64,000 nucleotides of DNA from Methylopila turkensis (GCF_027922325.1 NZ_BSFL01000002.1:372001-436000); one strand, 5' to 3'; counted from the stretch's first letter, positions 27,979 to 38,902 are shown. Notes: generated from the sequence alone by a model not told the origin. Numbers and translations are program-made.

Positions 27979-28869
27979 TCACTCCACGTTCTGGACCTGC
28001 TCGCGGAACTGCTCGACCACGGCCTTGAGCTCGAGGCCGATCGCCGAGAGGCTGCGGTCGTTGGCCTTGGCGGACAGGGTGTTCGCCTCGCGGCCGAGCT
28101 CCTGCGCCAGGAAATCGAGCTTGCGGCCGACGGCGCCGCCCTCCTCCAGCAGCTTGCGCGCCGCGGCCACGTGGGCCGCGAGCCGGTCGAGCTCCTCGCG
28201 GATGTCGGCGCGGGAGGCGAGCAGCGCCGCTTCCTGATGGAGGCGGTCGGGGTCGAGCGCGGGACTGGCGCCGAGCAGCGCGGCCACCTGTTCGGCGAGC
28301 CGGGCGCGCACCGCCTCGGGGCCGCGCGCGGGGCAGGCGTCGGCGCGCGCGGTGAGCTCGGCGATCGACGACAGCCTTTCGGCGAGCACGGCGTCGAGCG
28401 CCGCGCCCTCGGCGGCGCGCATGGCGGCGAGCTCGTCGAGCGCGCGTTCGAAATCGGCGAGCGCCGCGGCTTCGAGCGCCGCGCGCTCCTCCGGCGATTC
28501 GTCCGCCTCCACGAGCTCGACCACGCCGCGCTGCGCCAGCAGGCCGTCGATCGTCGGCGGCGCGGCGTCCGGCAACCGGGCCGCGATCGCGGCCGCGGCG
28601 GCGAGCACCGCGGCGAGCGCCGCCTCGTTGACGCGCGCCTCCACGGCCCGCGCGGAGCCGGCGAAGGTCAGCGTCGCATGAGCGGTCCCGCGCTTGAGCC
28701 GCGCGGCCGCGGCGGCGCGGGCCGCCGGCTCGATGGCGTCGAAACCCGGCGGGGTGCGCAGCCGCAGGTCCAGCCCCTTGGCGTTGACGCTGCGGATCTC
28801 CCAGGTCCAGCGGGCGTCGCCGAGCCCGCCCGAGACGCGCGCGAAGCCTGTCATGCTGGCGATCGGCAT
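27979..28869 (-). CDS. yicC: YicC/YloC family endoribonuclease
   Basis: The 296-aa product belongs to the YicC family, recently recognised as hexameric endoribonucleases. The N-terminal YicC block [27 protein letters not shown] is kept up to [13 protein letters not shown]. The DUF1732 C-terminal region contains [38 protein letters not shown] and [23 protein letters not shown], the most conserved part of the family. The middle is Ala-rich helix. The ATG at 28869 was chosen because family members start with M-x-SMTGFAR; the frame is open for another 67 codons that look non-coding. Its stop touches the gmk start region. Confidence 0.93.
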   Translation of the reverse strand: MPIASMTGFARVSGGLGDARWTWEIRSVNAKGLDLRLRTPPGFDAIEPAARAAAAARLKRGTAHATLTFAGSARAVEARVNEAALAAVLAAAAAIAARLPDAAPPTIDGLLAQRGVVELVEADESPEERAALEAAALADFERALDELAAMRAAEGAALDAVLAERLSSIAELTARADACPARGPEAVRARLAEQVAALLGASPALDPDRLHQEAALLASRADIREELDRLAAHVAAARKLLEEGGAVGRKLDFLAQELGREANTLSAKANDRSLSAIGLELKAVVEQFREQVQNVE

Positions 28870-29002
28870 GGGCCGGGGGTCCTTCGGTCGGAAGCGCACC
28901 GGAACGATGGCGGGATAGGCTTGTGGACCGCGGCCGCAGCCCTCGTCAATCGCGGGTGGCGACCGCCGAGCCCCGAGAGCCCGCGCAGCCGCCGCCCGGC
29001 CG

Positions 29003-30799
29003 TCAGGCCGCGACGACCTCAGCCAGTTCCCCGGTCTGGCGCTCGAACAGGCGGCGGTAGATCCCGCCATCGCGCGCGACCAGCGCGTCGTGGTCGCCCT
29101 GCTCGACGATCCGGCCGGCGTCGAACACCAGGATGCGGTCCATGGCGCGCACGGTGGACAGCCGGTGCGCGATGACGACCGTGGTGCGGCCGACCATCAG
29201 CCGCTCGATCGCCTCCTGGATCGCCGCCTCCGATTCCGAATCGAGGCTCGACGTCGCCTCGTCCAGAATCAGCACGGGGGCGTCGGCGAGGAAGGCGCGG
29301 GCGATCGCGACCCGCTGGCGCTCGCCGCCCGAGAGCTTGACCCCGCGCTCGCCGACCAGCGTGCCGTAGCCCTTCGGCAGCTTCGAGATGAAGCCGTGGG
29401 CGTTGGCGAGCCGCGCCGCGCGCTCGATCTCCGCCATCGTCGCGCCCGGTCGGGCGTAGGCGATGTTCTCGGCGAGCGAGCGGTGGAACAGCGTCGGCTC
29501 CTGCGGGACGATCGCGATCTGCGCCCTGAGCGACGCCTGCGTCGCCTGCGCGACGTCCTGCCCGTCGATCGTCACCCGGCCGGCGGTCGCGTCGTAGAGG
29601 CGTTGGACCAGCTTGACGAAGGTGGTCTTGCCTGACCCGGAACGGCCCACGAGACCGACCCGCTCGCCGCCCTCGATCACGACCGAGAGGTCGCGGTAGA
29701 GCGGCGTCGCGTGCCCGGAATAGTGGAACGTCACGTTCTCGAACGCGATCCGCCCCTGCCCGACCACGATCGGCGCCGCGCCCGGCCGGTCCTCTACGCC
29801 GACCGGAACGCCGTGCAACTCGACCAGCTCCTGCAGGTCGTTCACCGCGCGCTGAAGGTCGGCGACATGCATGCCGACGTCGCGCAGATAGCCGTGGATC
29901 ACCGCGAACATCGTGAGCAGGAAGGCCGCGTCGCCCGCGCTCGCCTGCCCCGTCCACCACAGCCAGACGCCGAGGCCGAGCGTCGCGGCGCGCAGCAGCA
30001 TCAGGATGAGGTTCTGCAGCACGCCGTTCCAGGTGCCGCGCCGCCAGGTCCGCGTCGTCCGCCGACTCCACTTGTCCATGACGAAGCCGAGCCGGCGCTC
30101 CTCCCGCGCCTCGGCGCCGAAGGCCTTCACCACCGCGTTGCAGGTGACGGCGTCGGCCATCACGCCGCCGAGCCTCGTGTCCCAGGCGTTCGAAAGCTGC
30201 GCCGCCGGCGCGACCCACAGCAGCGAGATCGAGACCGTCGTCGCGACATAGGCGACGGCGCCGACGAGGGTGACGAAGCCCATCAGCGGCCAGTGCGCCG
30301 CCAGCACCGCGGTGGATGCGACCAGCACCAGCAGCGATGGCGCGAGCGCCATCAGCAGCAGGTCGTTGAACTGGTCGATGGCCCACATGCCGCGCGTGAC
30401 CTTGCGCACCGTGGAGCCCGCGAAGCTGTTCGCGTGCCAGTCGGTCGAGAGCCGCTGCACCCGCGCGAAAGCTTCCGCCGCGGCGTCCCTCATGATGGTC
30501 TGCGTCATCGGGATGACGGTCATGAAGGCGAGCGCGCGGAAGCCCGCGATCATCGCCGACAGCGTGACGATGGCCGCGAACGACCACAGCGCGGCGTCGA
30601 GCCCCGCGTCGCGGTCGGCGCTCGCGAAGGCGTCCACCAGCCGCCCCGCGAACACCGGGATGGCGACGTCGGCCAGCGTCGCGAGCGCGATCGCGCCGGC
30701 GATCAGCCCCACGCGGCCGGGCTGGCGGGCCCAATGCTCGAAAACGAAACGCATGGAGCGCGCGAACGGCGCGTCCCTGAGGGAAGTCGAAACGGTCAT
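29003..30799 (-). CDS. ABC exporter, fused membrane and ATPase domains
   Basis: The 598-aa half-transporter has a six-helix type-I exporter domain (residues ~25-320) and a C-terminal ATPase domain. The ATPase has Walker A LVGRSGSGKTTFVKLV, Q-loop IAIVPQEPTLFHRSLAENIA, signature VKLSGGERQRVAIARAFL, Walker B PVLILDEATSSLD and H-loop VVIAHRLSTV, all intact. Such homodimeric exporters (MsbA/LmrA/ATM-like) expel lipids, drugs or peptides; the substrate cannot be inferred. The start at 30799 has GGGAGCC just before it. An unusually long 5' region with a possible leader peptide lies upstream. Confidence 0.93.
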   Translation of the reverse strand: MTVSTSLRDAPFARSMRFVFEHWARQPGRVGLIAGAIALATLADVAIPVFAGRLVDAFASADRDAGLDAALWSFAAIVTLSAMIAGFRALAFMTVIPMTQTIMRDAAAEAFARVQRLSTDWHANSFAGSTVRKVTRGMWAIDQFNDLLLMALAPSLLVLVASTAVLAAHWPLMGFVTLVGAVAYVATTVSISLLWVAPAAQLSNAWDTRLGGVMADAVTCNAVVKAFGAEAREERRLGFVMDKWSRRTTRTWRRGTWNGVLQNLILMLLRAATLGLGVWLWWTGQASAGDAAFLLTMFAVIHGYLRDVGMHVADLQRAVNDLQELVELHGVPVGVEDRPGAAPIVVGQGRIAFENVTFHYSGHATPLYRDLSVVIEGGERVGLVGRSGSGKTTFVKLVQRLYDATAGRVTIDGQDVAQATQASLRAQIAIVPQEPTLFHRSLAENIAYARPGATMAEIERAARLANAHGFISKLPKGYGTLVGERGVKLSGGERQRVAIARAFLADAPVLILDEATSSLDSESEAAIQEAIERLMVGRTTVVIAHRLSTVRAMDRILVFDAGRIVEQGDHDALVARDGGIYRRLFERQTGELAEVVAA

Positions 30800-30968
30800 G
30801 ACGGCTCCCGGCCGCGCGAGGACGCGGGCCGGCTCCTGAAACAAAGCGCGGAGGCGTGCATCCGCGACGGCGACGTGCCGACGCGGCTATCACGCCACGC
30901 AGTGAAACATCACGGATGAAGCGAAGGAAATTCGGCGGGCGCCGCGGCGGGCCGCGCGCAGATCTGGC

Positions 30969-31019
30969 CTAGCGGCGGGGCGGCCGGCCGGAGGCGGCGA
31001 AGGCGATGATCGCTGTCAT
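30969..31019 (-). CDS. Candidate 16-aa leader peptide before the ABC exporter
   Basis: This short frame reads MTAIIAFAASGRPPRR and stop. It is preceded by GGAGGG eight bases before the ATG, a much stronger ribosome-binding site than most genes here. It lies about 35 bases inside a transcript predicted from the promoter at 31061-31089 and ends 170 bases before the exporter gene on the same strand. The peptide has a short hydrophobic half and a basic Pro/Arg end, a combination that can stall ribosomes. No homologue comes to mind. Whether it is translated is unknown; composition alone cannot prove it. Confidence 0.35.
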   Translation of the reverse strand: MTAIIAFAASGRPPRR

Positions 31020-31060
31020 GCACGTCCCTCCAGACCAAAGGTTCAAGCCGAATGGCTACG

Positions 31061-31089
31061 TAAATACCCGTAAGCGAATCGCTCCGCAA
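31061..31089 (-). promoter_or_regulatory. Predicted sigma-70-type promoter
   Basis: On the minus strand TTGCGG (31089-31084) is followed after exactly 17 bases by TATTTA (31066-31061). The likely start is near 31054, upstream of the leader-peptide candidate and the ABC exporter. Confidence 0.55.
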
Positions 31090-31138
31090 GCCGCGCCGCG
31101 CGCGATCCTCGGGACCTGTCGCCATTATGCATCAGACA

Positions 31139-31172
31139 TGAAAACGCCGCCGGCCCTGCAGGTCGACGGCGC
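31139..31172 (-). terminator. Intrinsic terminator of the first ydcH gene
   Basis: On the minus strand a GC-rich stem-loop (CGCCGTCGACC / GGCCGGCGGCG, 31145-31172, with mismatches) is followed by TTTTC. It lies 35 bases after the stop of the gene ending at 31207. Confidence 0.7.
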
Positions 31173-31206
31173 ATCGTAGCGAAGATGAGTGGGGCTTCGT
31201 GGAAGG

Positions 31207-31389
31207 CTAGTGGACCGTAGCCGCCGTTGGGGCCAGCCTTACGATCTCATCCTTGATCCGCAATTTCTTGCGTTTCAGCGTCGTAACCTTGACATCATCC
31301 GTATTCGGATGAGCGAGTTCCAGTTCAATCTCACGCTCGATGGCGCGATGCTTCTTCTCCAGCTCAACAAGATGCGACTCGATGGACAT
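31207..31389 (-). CDS. YdcH family protein (DUF465), copy 1
   Basis: The 60-aa product MSIESHLVELEKKHRAIERE... is a short charged helical protein of the DUF465/YdcH family. It shows the family's coiled-coil start and the conserved VTTLKRKKLRIKDEIVRL end. It is soluble and has no known function. A second member of the family starts 185 bases away on the other strand, so the two are divergent. Confidence 0.88.
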   Translation of the reverse strand: MSIESHLVELEKKHRAIEREIELELAHPNTDDVKVTTLKRKKLRIKDEIVRLAPTAATVH

Positions 31390-31573
31390 GAAGCACGTCT
31401 CCCTCGTCTGGTCTTGACGTCATGAGCATGTCACGAACGACCGGCCCTGTCGAACCTTCTTGCGCGTCGACTTTAGATCACACTTGCGCGACTCCCAGGC
31501 CGCCCTTGCCCGGCGCCGGCCGCCCGGCGATACTCCGCCGGAACGGCGCGTGGCGTGGCATGGACGGGGGTCG

Positions 31574-31798
31574 ATGGCGAGACGGGAAGACGACGCGCGG
31601 GCCGAAGAGCTGGCGGCGCGGGAAGAGCTTGCCCGCCTGAAGGAGGAGCACCGCGATCTCGACACCGCCATCGAGGCGCTCGAGCGCGTCGGCGCCGGCG
31701 ACCGGCTGCAGATCCAGCGCCTGAAGAAGCGCAAGCTGGGGCTCAAGGACCGGATGTCGTTCCTCGAGGACCAGCTCACGCCCGACATCATCGCCTGA
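31574..31798 (+). CDS. YdcH family protein (DUF465), copy 2
   Basis: The 74-aa product starts MARREDDARAEELAAREELA and has the same design as its divergent neighbour: a coiled-coil N-terminal half followed by the conserved IQRLKKRKLGLKDRMSFLED. This matches DUF465. An upstream extension to 31460 is open but Arg/Pro-rich and unlike the family. The two paralogues share the LKRKKL(R/G)(I/L)KD core, pointing to an old duplication. Function unknown. It ends 6 bases before the stop of the convergent oxidoreductase gene. Confidence 0.85.
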   Translation: MARREDDARAEELAAREELARLKEEHRDLDTAIEALERVGAGDRLQIQRLKKRKLGLKDRMSFLEDQLTPDIIA

Positions 31799-31804
31799 CG
31801 GCGG

Positions 31805-33175
31805 TCACTCCGCCGCTTTCGCCGCGCCGGCCGCCCAGCGCTCCATCGCGCGGCGCGTCGAGACGGCGATCCCGTCCCCGATCGCGACGTCGTCCCAGCC
31901 GAGCACGGCGCCTTCCGCGACGTCGCGGACAAGCCGCACGCCGTGGGCGAGCCCGATCGGCAGCGCGCCGCGCGCGAGCGAATCCTCGGCCCGCATCAGC
32001 TTGCCCCAGACGGTGAAGCCGCCCTCGCCGTCGAGCGTCTCGCCGGCGCGGAGCGGCTTCTTGGCGCAGGCGGCGACGTCGGCGCGGAAGCCGGTCGGGG
32101 CGCCGGTCGCCTCCCCGCGCAGCGCGGCCGCGGCGACGCTGACGCCGAGCTCCAGCCCGATCAGGTGCGACGGCCGGTGCAGCGAGGCGTAGCGGCCGGA
32201 CGGATCGACGCTGACCCCGTACTCGCGAAAGCACCTGCGGGCGTAGTCGCCCCGCGGGCCCTCGTCCGCCGGCTCGAACACCACATAGACGCCCCAGCGC
32301 AGGTCGTTCATGACCTGCCGCCCGTCGCGCTCCAGGCTCGACACCACCTCCACCATGCCGGCCTCCTCCAGCACGCCGCCGGCCGCCCGCGGCCTCAACG
32401 TCTGGGCGAGGTCGTGCGCGCCGCAGGGCGGAAAGGCGAGTCCCTCCTTCGGAGCCTTGAGCCCGGTGGCGTTGGCGATCGCCGCCATCTCGATCGCCGA
32501 CTTGGTGCCGTCGAGGAAGGAGTTGAACATCTGCGCGTTCATGCCCGCGCGTTCCGCCTCCTCGGCCCTGAGGCCGTAATGGTCCCACACCGTGTCCGGC
32601 GTCGAGGCGTGGTAGGCAGGCAGGTACTTGGTGCCTTTGCCCGCCGCCACGACCCGGAAGCCGCAGGCCTCCGCCCAGTCGACCATCTCGCAGACCAGCG
32701 CCGGCTGGTCGCCATAGGCGAGCGAGTAGACCAGGCCTGCGCGCGCGAACGCGTCGGCGAGATAGGGGCCGGCGAGCACGTCGGCCTCGACGTTGACCAT
32801 GACCATGTGCCGGCCGTTCTCCGCGGCGAGCAGAGCGTGGCGGCAGCCGGCGGCGGGGCTGCCGGTGGCGTCGATCACGACGTCGAGACCGTCGGCGCGG
32901 ATCAGCGCCTCGGAATCCTCGGTCAGCATCACGCCGCCGCCCTTGCGCGCCGCCTCGAACGAACCGGCGACGGCGGCTTCGGCGTCCCAACCGGTGGCCG
33001 CCAGCGCGGCCTTCGCCCGCGCCACGGAGAGATCGGCGATCCCCATGAGGTGCAGCCCCGGCGTCGTGCGGACCTGCGACAGGAACATGGAGCCGAACTT
33101 GCCGGCCCCGATCAGCCCGACCCGGACCGACCGGCCTTCGGCGGCGCGGCGGCGCAGCTTTGCGGCGAGGTTCAT
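31805..33175 (-). CDS. NAD(P)-dependent oxidoreductase with C-terminal SAF domain
   Basis: The 456-aa protein begins with a Rossmann fold ([23 protein letters not shown]) in a homoserine-dehydrogenase-like NAD-binding domain ([21 protein letters not shown]). A catalytic-like domain follows, with [20 protein letters not shown] and [20 protein letters not shown]. The last third contains a SAF-type beta-clip module ([20 protein letters not shown]). This architecture defines a family often annotated as homoserine dehydrogenase or FlgA-like, found with sugar-acid or polyol pathways; the substrate is not known to me. The start at 33175 has GGGAGG nine bases upstream. It is divergent from purE. Confidence 0.85.
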   Translation of the reverse strand: MNLAAKLRRRAAEGRSVRVGLIGAGKFGSMFLSQVRTTPGLHLMGIADLSVARAKAALAATGWDAEAAVAGSFEAARKGGGVMLTEDSEALIRADGLDVVIDATGSPAAGCRHALLAAENGRHMVMVNVEADVLAGPYLADAFARAGLVYSLAYGDQPALVCEMVDWAEACGFRVVAAGKGTKYLPAYHASTPDTVWDHYGLRAEEAERAGMNAQMFNSFLDGTKSAIEMAAIANATGLKAPKEGLAFPPCGAHDLAQTLRPRAAGGVLEEAGMVEVVSSLERDGRQVMNDLRWGVYVVFEPADEGPRGDYARRCFREYGVSVDPSGRYASLHRPSHLIGLELGVSVAAAALRGEATGAPTGFRADVAACAKKPLRAGETLDGEGGFTVWGKLMRAEDSLARGALPIGLAHGVRLVRDVAEGAVLGWDDVAIGDGIAVSTRRAMERWAAGAAKAAE

Positions 33176-33352
33176 CGACGCATCCTCCCTTTTCGACGTT
33201 TCCCGCGGACGCCTCTGCGGGCGGCTCGCACGCCCGAGCAGACCCGTCCCGGCCCGCCGCGTCAACGCGCCACGATCCTAAGGCCTGCTTGCGCGCAGGC
33301 GCCGCGGCGCCTATCGTCCGGCCATCCCTTCTCACGCACGGAGCTACGAACG

Positions 33353-33859
33353 ATGGTCGCGGAAGACCGCGCCGAGGCGGCCCCTGTCGCCATCGTCATG
33401 GGCAGCCAGTCCGACTGGGCGACCATGAGCCACGCCTCCGAGACGCTGAAGGCGCTCGGCGTGGCGCACGACGCGCGCATCGTCTCCGCGCACCGCACGC
33501 CCGACCGGCTGGTCGCCTTCGCGAAGGGCGCGAGGGACGAAGGCTTCCGGGTCGTCATCGCCGGCGCGGGCGGCGCCGCCCACCTGCCGGGCATGGTCGC
33601 GGCGATGACGCCGCTGCCGGTGTTCGGCGTGCCGGTGCAGTCGCACACGCTGTCCGGCCTCGACAGCCTGCTGTCGATCGTCCAGATGCCCGCGGGCGTT
33701 CCCGTCGGCACGCTCGCGATCGGCCGCGCCGGCGCGGTCAACGCCGCCCTGCTCGCCGCCTCCGTGCTCGCGCTGACCGACGCGGGCCTCGCGGAGCGGC
33801 TCGACGCCTGGCGCGCCGCCCAGACCGACGGCGTGGCCGACCGGCCCACGGAGTCCTGA
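33353..33859 (+). CDS. purE: 5-(carboxyamino)imidazole ribonucleotide mutase
   Basis: PurE moves the carboxyl group of N5-CAIR to give CAIR in purine synthesis. The 168-aa class I PurE shows [12 protein letters not shown], the substrate loop [10 protein letters not shown] with the catalytic His, [15 protein letters not shown] and [22 protein letters not shown]. The start ATG is at 33353. The product feeds on that of PurK, which is encoded one base downstream, so the genes form a two-gene operon ended by the terminator at 35010-35060. Confidence 0.96.
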   Translation: MVAEDRAEAAPVAIVMGSQSDWATMSHASETLKALGVAHDARIVSAHRTPDRLVAFAKGARDEGFRVVIAGAGGAAHLPGMVAAMTPLPVFGVPVQSHTLSGLDSLLSIVQMPAGVPVGTLAIGRAGAVNAALLAASVLALTDAGLAERLDAWRAAQTDGVADRPTES

Positions 33860-33860
33860 C

Positions 33861-34946
33861 ATGACCGAGACGCCCCTCGCCCCCGGCGCCACGATCGGCA
33901 TTCTCGGCGGCGGCCAGCTTGGCCGCATGATCGCGCTCGCCGCGGCCCCGCTCGGGCTCAAGGCGCACGTGTTCTCGCCCGATCCGCACAGCCCCGCCTT
34001 CGACGTCGCGGCCGAGCGCACGATCGCGAACTACGACGACGAGGCCGCGCTCGCGCTGTTCGCCGACAGCGTCGACGTCGTGACCTACGAGTTCGAGAAC
34101 ATTCCGGCCGCGACCGCGGAGCTGGTGTCCTCGCACAGCCCGCTTTTCCCGGACGCCCGCGCGCTCGCGACCACGCAGGACCGGCTGACCGAGAAGACCT
34201 TCCTGCGCGACCTCGGCCTGCCGACGCCCGCTTTCGCGGAGGTGCACGACCGCGCCAGCATGGCCGCCGCCGTCGGCGCGATCGGCCGGCCGGCGGTGCT
34301 GAAGACGCGCCGCTTCGGCTATGACGGCAAGGGCCAGGTGCTGGTGCGCGAGGGCCTCGGCCTCGACCAGGCGCTCGCCATGATGAACGGCCAGCCGGCG
34401 ATCCTCGAGGCCTTCGTGCCGTTCCGCGCCGAGGTGTCGGTGGTGGCGGCGCGCGGGCGCGACGGCTCGTTCGCGGCTTTCGACGTGGTCGAGAACCGCC
34501 ACGAGAACCACATCCTGCGCTCCTCCCACGTCCCCGCGGCGATCAAGCCGGAGACGGCGGCCTCCGCTGTCGCGATCGCGCGCAGGATCGCCGACGCCTT
34601 CCAGTATGTCGGCGTGTTCGCGGTCGAGATGTTCCTTGTCGAAGGGCCGACCGGCGAGAAGGTCGTCGTCAACGAGATCGCGCCGCGCGTCCATAATTCC
34701 GGCCACTGGACCATCGAGGGCGCCGAGACCAGCCAGTTCGAGCAGCATGTGCGCGCCGTCGCCGGCTGGCCGCTGGGCTCGACCGCGACACGCGGCCGGG
34801 TGGTCATGACCAACCTGCTCGGCGCCGAGGCGAACGGCTGGCGCGAGCTGCTGGCCGAGCCCGGCGCGGCCGTCCATCTCTACGGCAAGGGCGAGCCGAA
34901 GCCCGGCCGCAAGATGGGCCACGTCACGCGCGTGACGATCGGCTGA
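33861..34946 (+). CDS. purK: 5-(carboxyamino)imidazole ribonucleotide synthase
   Basis: PurK carboxylates AIR with ATP and bicarbonate to give N5-CAIR. The 361-aa ATP-grasp protein has the N-terminal GILGGGQLGRMIALAAAPLG and the central KTRRFGYDGKGQVLVREG nucleotide-binding loop. It also has ERVS-type FRAEVSVVAARG and the metal-binding VNEIAPRVHNSGHWTIEGA, followed by SQFEQHVRAV. The length is typical. It directly follows purE. Confidence 0.96.
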   Translation: MTETPLAPGATIGILGGGQLGRMIALAAAPLGLKAHVFSPDPHSPAFDVAAERTIANYDDEAALALFADSVDVVTYEFENIPAATAELVSSHSPLFPDARALATTQDRLTEKTFLRDLGLPTPAFAEVHDRASMAAAVGAIGRPAVLKTRRFGYDGKGQVLVREGLGLDQALAMMNGQPAILEAFVPFRAEVSVVAARGRDGSFAAFDVVENRHENHILRSSHVPAAIKPETAASAVAIARRIADAFQYVGVFAVEMFLVEGPTGEKVVVNEIAPRVHNSGHWTIEGAETSQFEQHVRAVAGWPLGSTATRGRVVMTNLLGAEANGWRELLAEPGAAVHLYGKGEPKPGRKMGHVTRVTIG

Positions 34947-35009
34947 CGCCTCGCGCGCATAAGGCCTCGATCCGCGTAGACAACCCCTGAGCCCTCTGGT
35001 AAACGCTTC

Positions 35010-35060
35010 GCCGACGATGGCGGCGTTCGCACACCAGCGGGCGTCGGCCTTTTGTTTTTT
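35010..35060 (+). terminator. Terminator-like hairpin after purEK
   Basis: GCCGACG (35010-35016) pairs with CGTCGGC (35042-35048), enclosing a 25-nt loop, and is followed by CTTTTGTTTTTT. The T-run is the best in this region, so it probably ends the purEK transcript. Because rpsU starts 61 bases later, it could instead be an attenuator in the rpsU leader. Confidence 0.65.
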
Positions 35061-35120
35061 GCTTCCGGCGCCGTCCGCGGCGACCGTCCGCCCAGAGACA
35101 AACGCTACCCGAGGCACGAC

Positions 35121-35342
35121 GTGCAGGTTCTCGTCCGCGACAACAATGTCGACCAGGCCCTGAAGGCCCTGAAGAAGAAGATGCAGCGCGAAGGCATCTT
35201 CCGCGAAATGAAGCTCCGCGGTCATTATGAGAAGCCGTCCGAGAAGAAGGCGCGTGAGAAGGCGGAAGCCGTCCGTCGCGCCCGCAAGCTGGCCCGCAAG
35301 CGCGCGCAGCGCGAGGGCCTGCTGCCGATGAAGAAGAAATGA
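35121..35342 (+). CDS. rpsU: 30S ribosomal protein S21
   Basis: bS21 is a small basic protein of the ribosomal platform near the anti-Shine-Dalgarno end of 16S rRNA. The 73-aa product starts at GTG ([20 protein letters not shown]), with GAGG eight bases upstream. It continues [20 protein letters not shown], the family signature, and ends in a Lys/Arg-rich tail finishing PMKKK. A longer frame from 35052 has no family resemblance before this GTG. It is a single gene with its own terminator. Confidence 0.95.
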   Translation: MQVLVRDNNVDQALKALKKKMQREGIFREMKLRGHYEKPSEKKAREKAEAVRRARKLARKRAQREGLLPMKKK

Positions 35343-35403
35343 TTCGCTGAGGGCGACCGGCGCCGGCTTCCGGCGCTTGACGTCTCGCGACGTGACTGCG
35401 ATG

Positions 35404-35435
35404 CGCCCGTTGGATCCGTCCGGCGGGCGTTTTTG
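35404..35435 (+). terminator. Intrinsic terminator of rpsU
   Basis: GCGCCCG pairs with CGGGCGT across a 14-nt loop and is followed by TTTTT (ending about 35434). It lies 60 bases after the rpsU stop. Confidence 0.75.
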
Positions 35436-35555
35436 CGCCTTGAGGGACACGCTCCGGCCCGCGCCGCCGGCAGCAGGGGCTGCGGACGCAATCTCGCCGC
35501 AATCCGCCTGTGTCTGACGGCTCTTGGGCTTGGCGCGCGGTAAGGTGGTGAGGAC

Positions 35556-36413
35556 ATGCAGGGTTCGGGTTCGGGCATTCTGGCGCGCCGCGGCGCGTTT
35601 CTCGTGGCGATGCTCGCGCTCGCCGGCTGCGAATCCATGGGCCCCTCGGCCGCGACGCTCGAGCCCGAGGCCTACGCCGCCCGGCAGAGCGACCTCGGCT
35701 CCCTGACCCAGGTCGTGCAGTCGAACCCCGGCGACGCCGAGGCCTGGAACATGCGCGGCTCCGCCTACGCCCGGCTTGGCCAGTACGACAACGCGATCGG
35801 CGACTTCAGCCAGGCGATCCGCATCAACAGCGGCATGGCCAAGGCCTACGCCAACCGCGCGCTCGCCTTCCGCTCGCAGAACAAGACCGCCGAGGCGATC
35901 GGCGACTACAACCGCGCGATCGAGGTCGACCCGAACTACAGCCCGGCCTTCGTCGGCCGCGGCAACCTCTACCGCTCGACCGGCCGCACCGACGCCGCGC
36001 TCGCCGACTTCGACCGCGCGATCGAGCTCGACCGCAACAACGCCCAGGCCTGGCACAACCGCGGCCTGATTCATCAGGCGCAGGGGCGCCACGACGACGC
36101 GATCGACGACTTCACCAAGTCGACCGCGATCGCGGTGACGGCGCCGGAGCCCTATGTCGGCCGCGGCATGAGCTATCTCGCGCTCAACGACGCCGCGGCG
36201 GCGCTCGACGACTTCAACACCGCGCGCACGCTGAACCCGAAATACATCGACGCCTGGATCGGCCGCGGCCTCGCCTTCGAGCGCCAGAACGAGCTGCTGA
36301 AGGCCCGCGCCTCGTTCGCGCAGGCGCTCAACATCGACCGCAACGACAAGCGCGCCAACGAAGCCTTCAAGCGCGTCGGCGGCGTCGCGGGCGCGACCTA
36401 CACCGAGCGCTGA
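35556..36413 (+). CDS. Tetratricopeptide-repeat lipoprotein
   Basis: The 285-aa product has a signal peptide with a lipobox (MLALAGC, Cys at about residue 25), so it should be a lipid-anchored envelope protein. About six TPR units follow from residue ~55 (AWNMRGSAYARLGQYDNAIGDFSQ, and AYANRALAFRSQNKTAEAIG, among others), each with the W/G/Y/A pattern. TPR lipoproteins of this kind resemble NlpI, a scaffold for peptidoglycan enzymes and proteases; that role here is inference. It is a monocistronic gene with a strong terminator 17 bases past its stop. Confidence 0.88.
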   Translation: MQGSGSGILARRGAFLVAMLALAGCESMGPSAATLEPEAYAARQSDLGSLTQVVQSNPGDAEAWNMRGSAYARLGQYDNAIGDFSQAIRINSGMAKAYANRALAFRSQNKTAEAIGDYNRAIEVDPNYSPAFVGRGNLYRSTGRTDAALADFDRAIELDRNNAQAWHNRGLIHQAQGRHDDAIDDFTKSTAIAVTAPEPYVGRGMSYLALNDAAAALDDFNTARTLNPKYIDAWIGRGLAFERQNELLKARASFAQALNIDRNDKRANEAFKRVGGVAGATYTER

Positions 36414-36430
36414 GCGGTCGGCGCCGCTGA

Positions 36431-36475
36431 AGAAAAAAGAAGGGCCGGAGCGACGCTCCGGCCCTTCTTTTTTCT
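36431..36475. terminator. Strong bidirectional terminator
   Basis: A perfect 21-bp inverted repeat with a 3-nt loop has an A-rich left end (AGAAAAAAG) and a matching T-rich right end (CTTTTTTCT), around the core AAGGGCCGGAGC. It sits between the convergent lipoprotein gene and thiC and can terminate from both sides. Confidence 0.93.
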
Positions 36476-36503
36476 GGCTCCGACCTGCCGACGCGGCGCG
36501 CGA

Positions 36504-36598
36504 CCGTCATGCCCGGCGAAGCCGGGTATCCACGACTTCCGAGGACACCGACTTCGGCGCCGAAGTCGTGGATGCCCGCAAAGATGCGGGCATGACGG
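36504..36598. repeat. Intergenic palindromic repeat (REP-like element)
   Basis: Left arm 36504-36539 (CCGTCATGCCCGGCGAAGCC...) and right arm 36562-36598 (GAAGTCGTGG...GGGCATGACGG) are imperfect inverse complements. Each contains a small inner hairpin (CCCGG..CCGGG; CCCGC..GCGGG). It lies between the terminator at 36431 and thiC. Confidence 0.75.
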
Positions 36599-36633
36599 CG
36601 TGGATCCGCGCGCCGGCGGAATCGGCGCGCGGC

Positions 36634-38680
<2,047 letters not shown>

Positions 38681-38683
38681 CCG

Positions 38684-38712
38684 AGGTTATGAGCTTGGAA
38701 TCGTTCTGTCGA
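38684..38712 (-). promoter_or_regulatory. Predicted promoter of the thiC riboswitch transcript
   Basis: On the minus strand TCGACA (38712-38707) is followed after 17 bases by TAACCT (38689-38684), placing the RNA start a few bases before the riboswitch. Confidence 0.45.
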
Positions 38713-38844
38713 GCCCGGAGGCGCCGGCGTCGCGGCGTGCGCTCGCCGCGTCCCGCCCCTCTCCGCGTCCCGCCCCCCTCCGTCACTCCGGCCTCCGGGT
38801 TACGCCTTCCGCCCCCTACCCGCGCCTCCCTCGCGCGCGAGCCG

Positions 38845-38873
38845 TTTGCCAACCGCGCTCCGTCGAGTTAATA
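38845..38873 (+). promoter_or_regulatory. Predicted promoter of the GntR-family gene
   Basis: TTTGCC (38845-38850) and TTAATA (38868-38873) are separated by 17 bases. The expected RNA start, about 38880, falls inside the 20-bp palindrome that follows. Confidence 0.6.
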
Positions 38874-38878
38874 TTTTG

Positions 38879-38898
38879 GAATTCCGAATTCGGAATTC
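38879..38898. promoter_or_regulatory. 20-bp perfect palindrome, probable GntR operator
   Basis: GAATTCCGAATTCGGAATTC is its own reverse complement. It is AT-rich in a very GC-rich context and lies between the promoter and the start codon at 38903. It covers the predicted RNA start and the GGA ribosome-binding sequence. Autorepression by the adjacent regulator would explain it. Confidence 0.75.
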
Positions 38899-38902
38899 TG
38901 AT

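Noticed and set aside
30796..30861. A second short frame (MHASALCFRS...) overlapping the exporter start
   Set aside because: No ribosome-binding site; the overlap can arise by chance.
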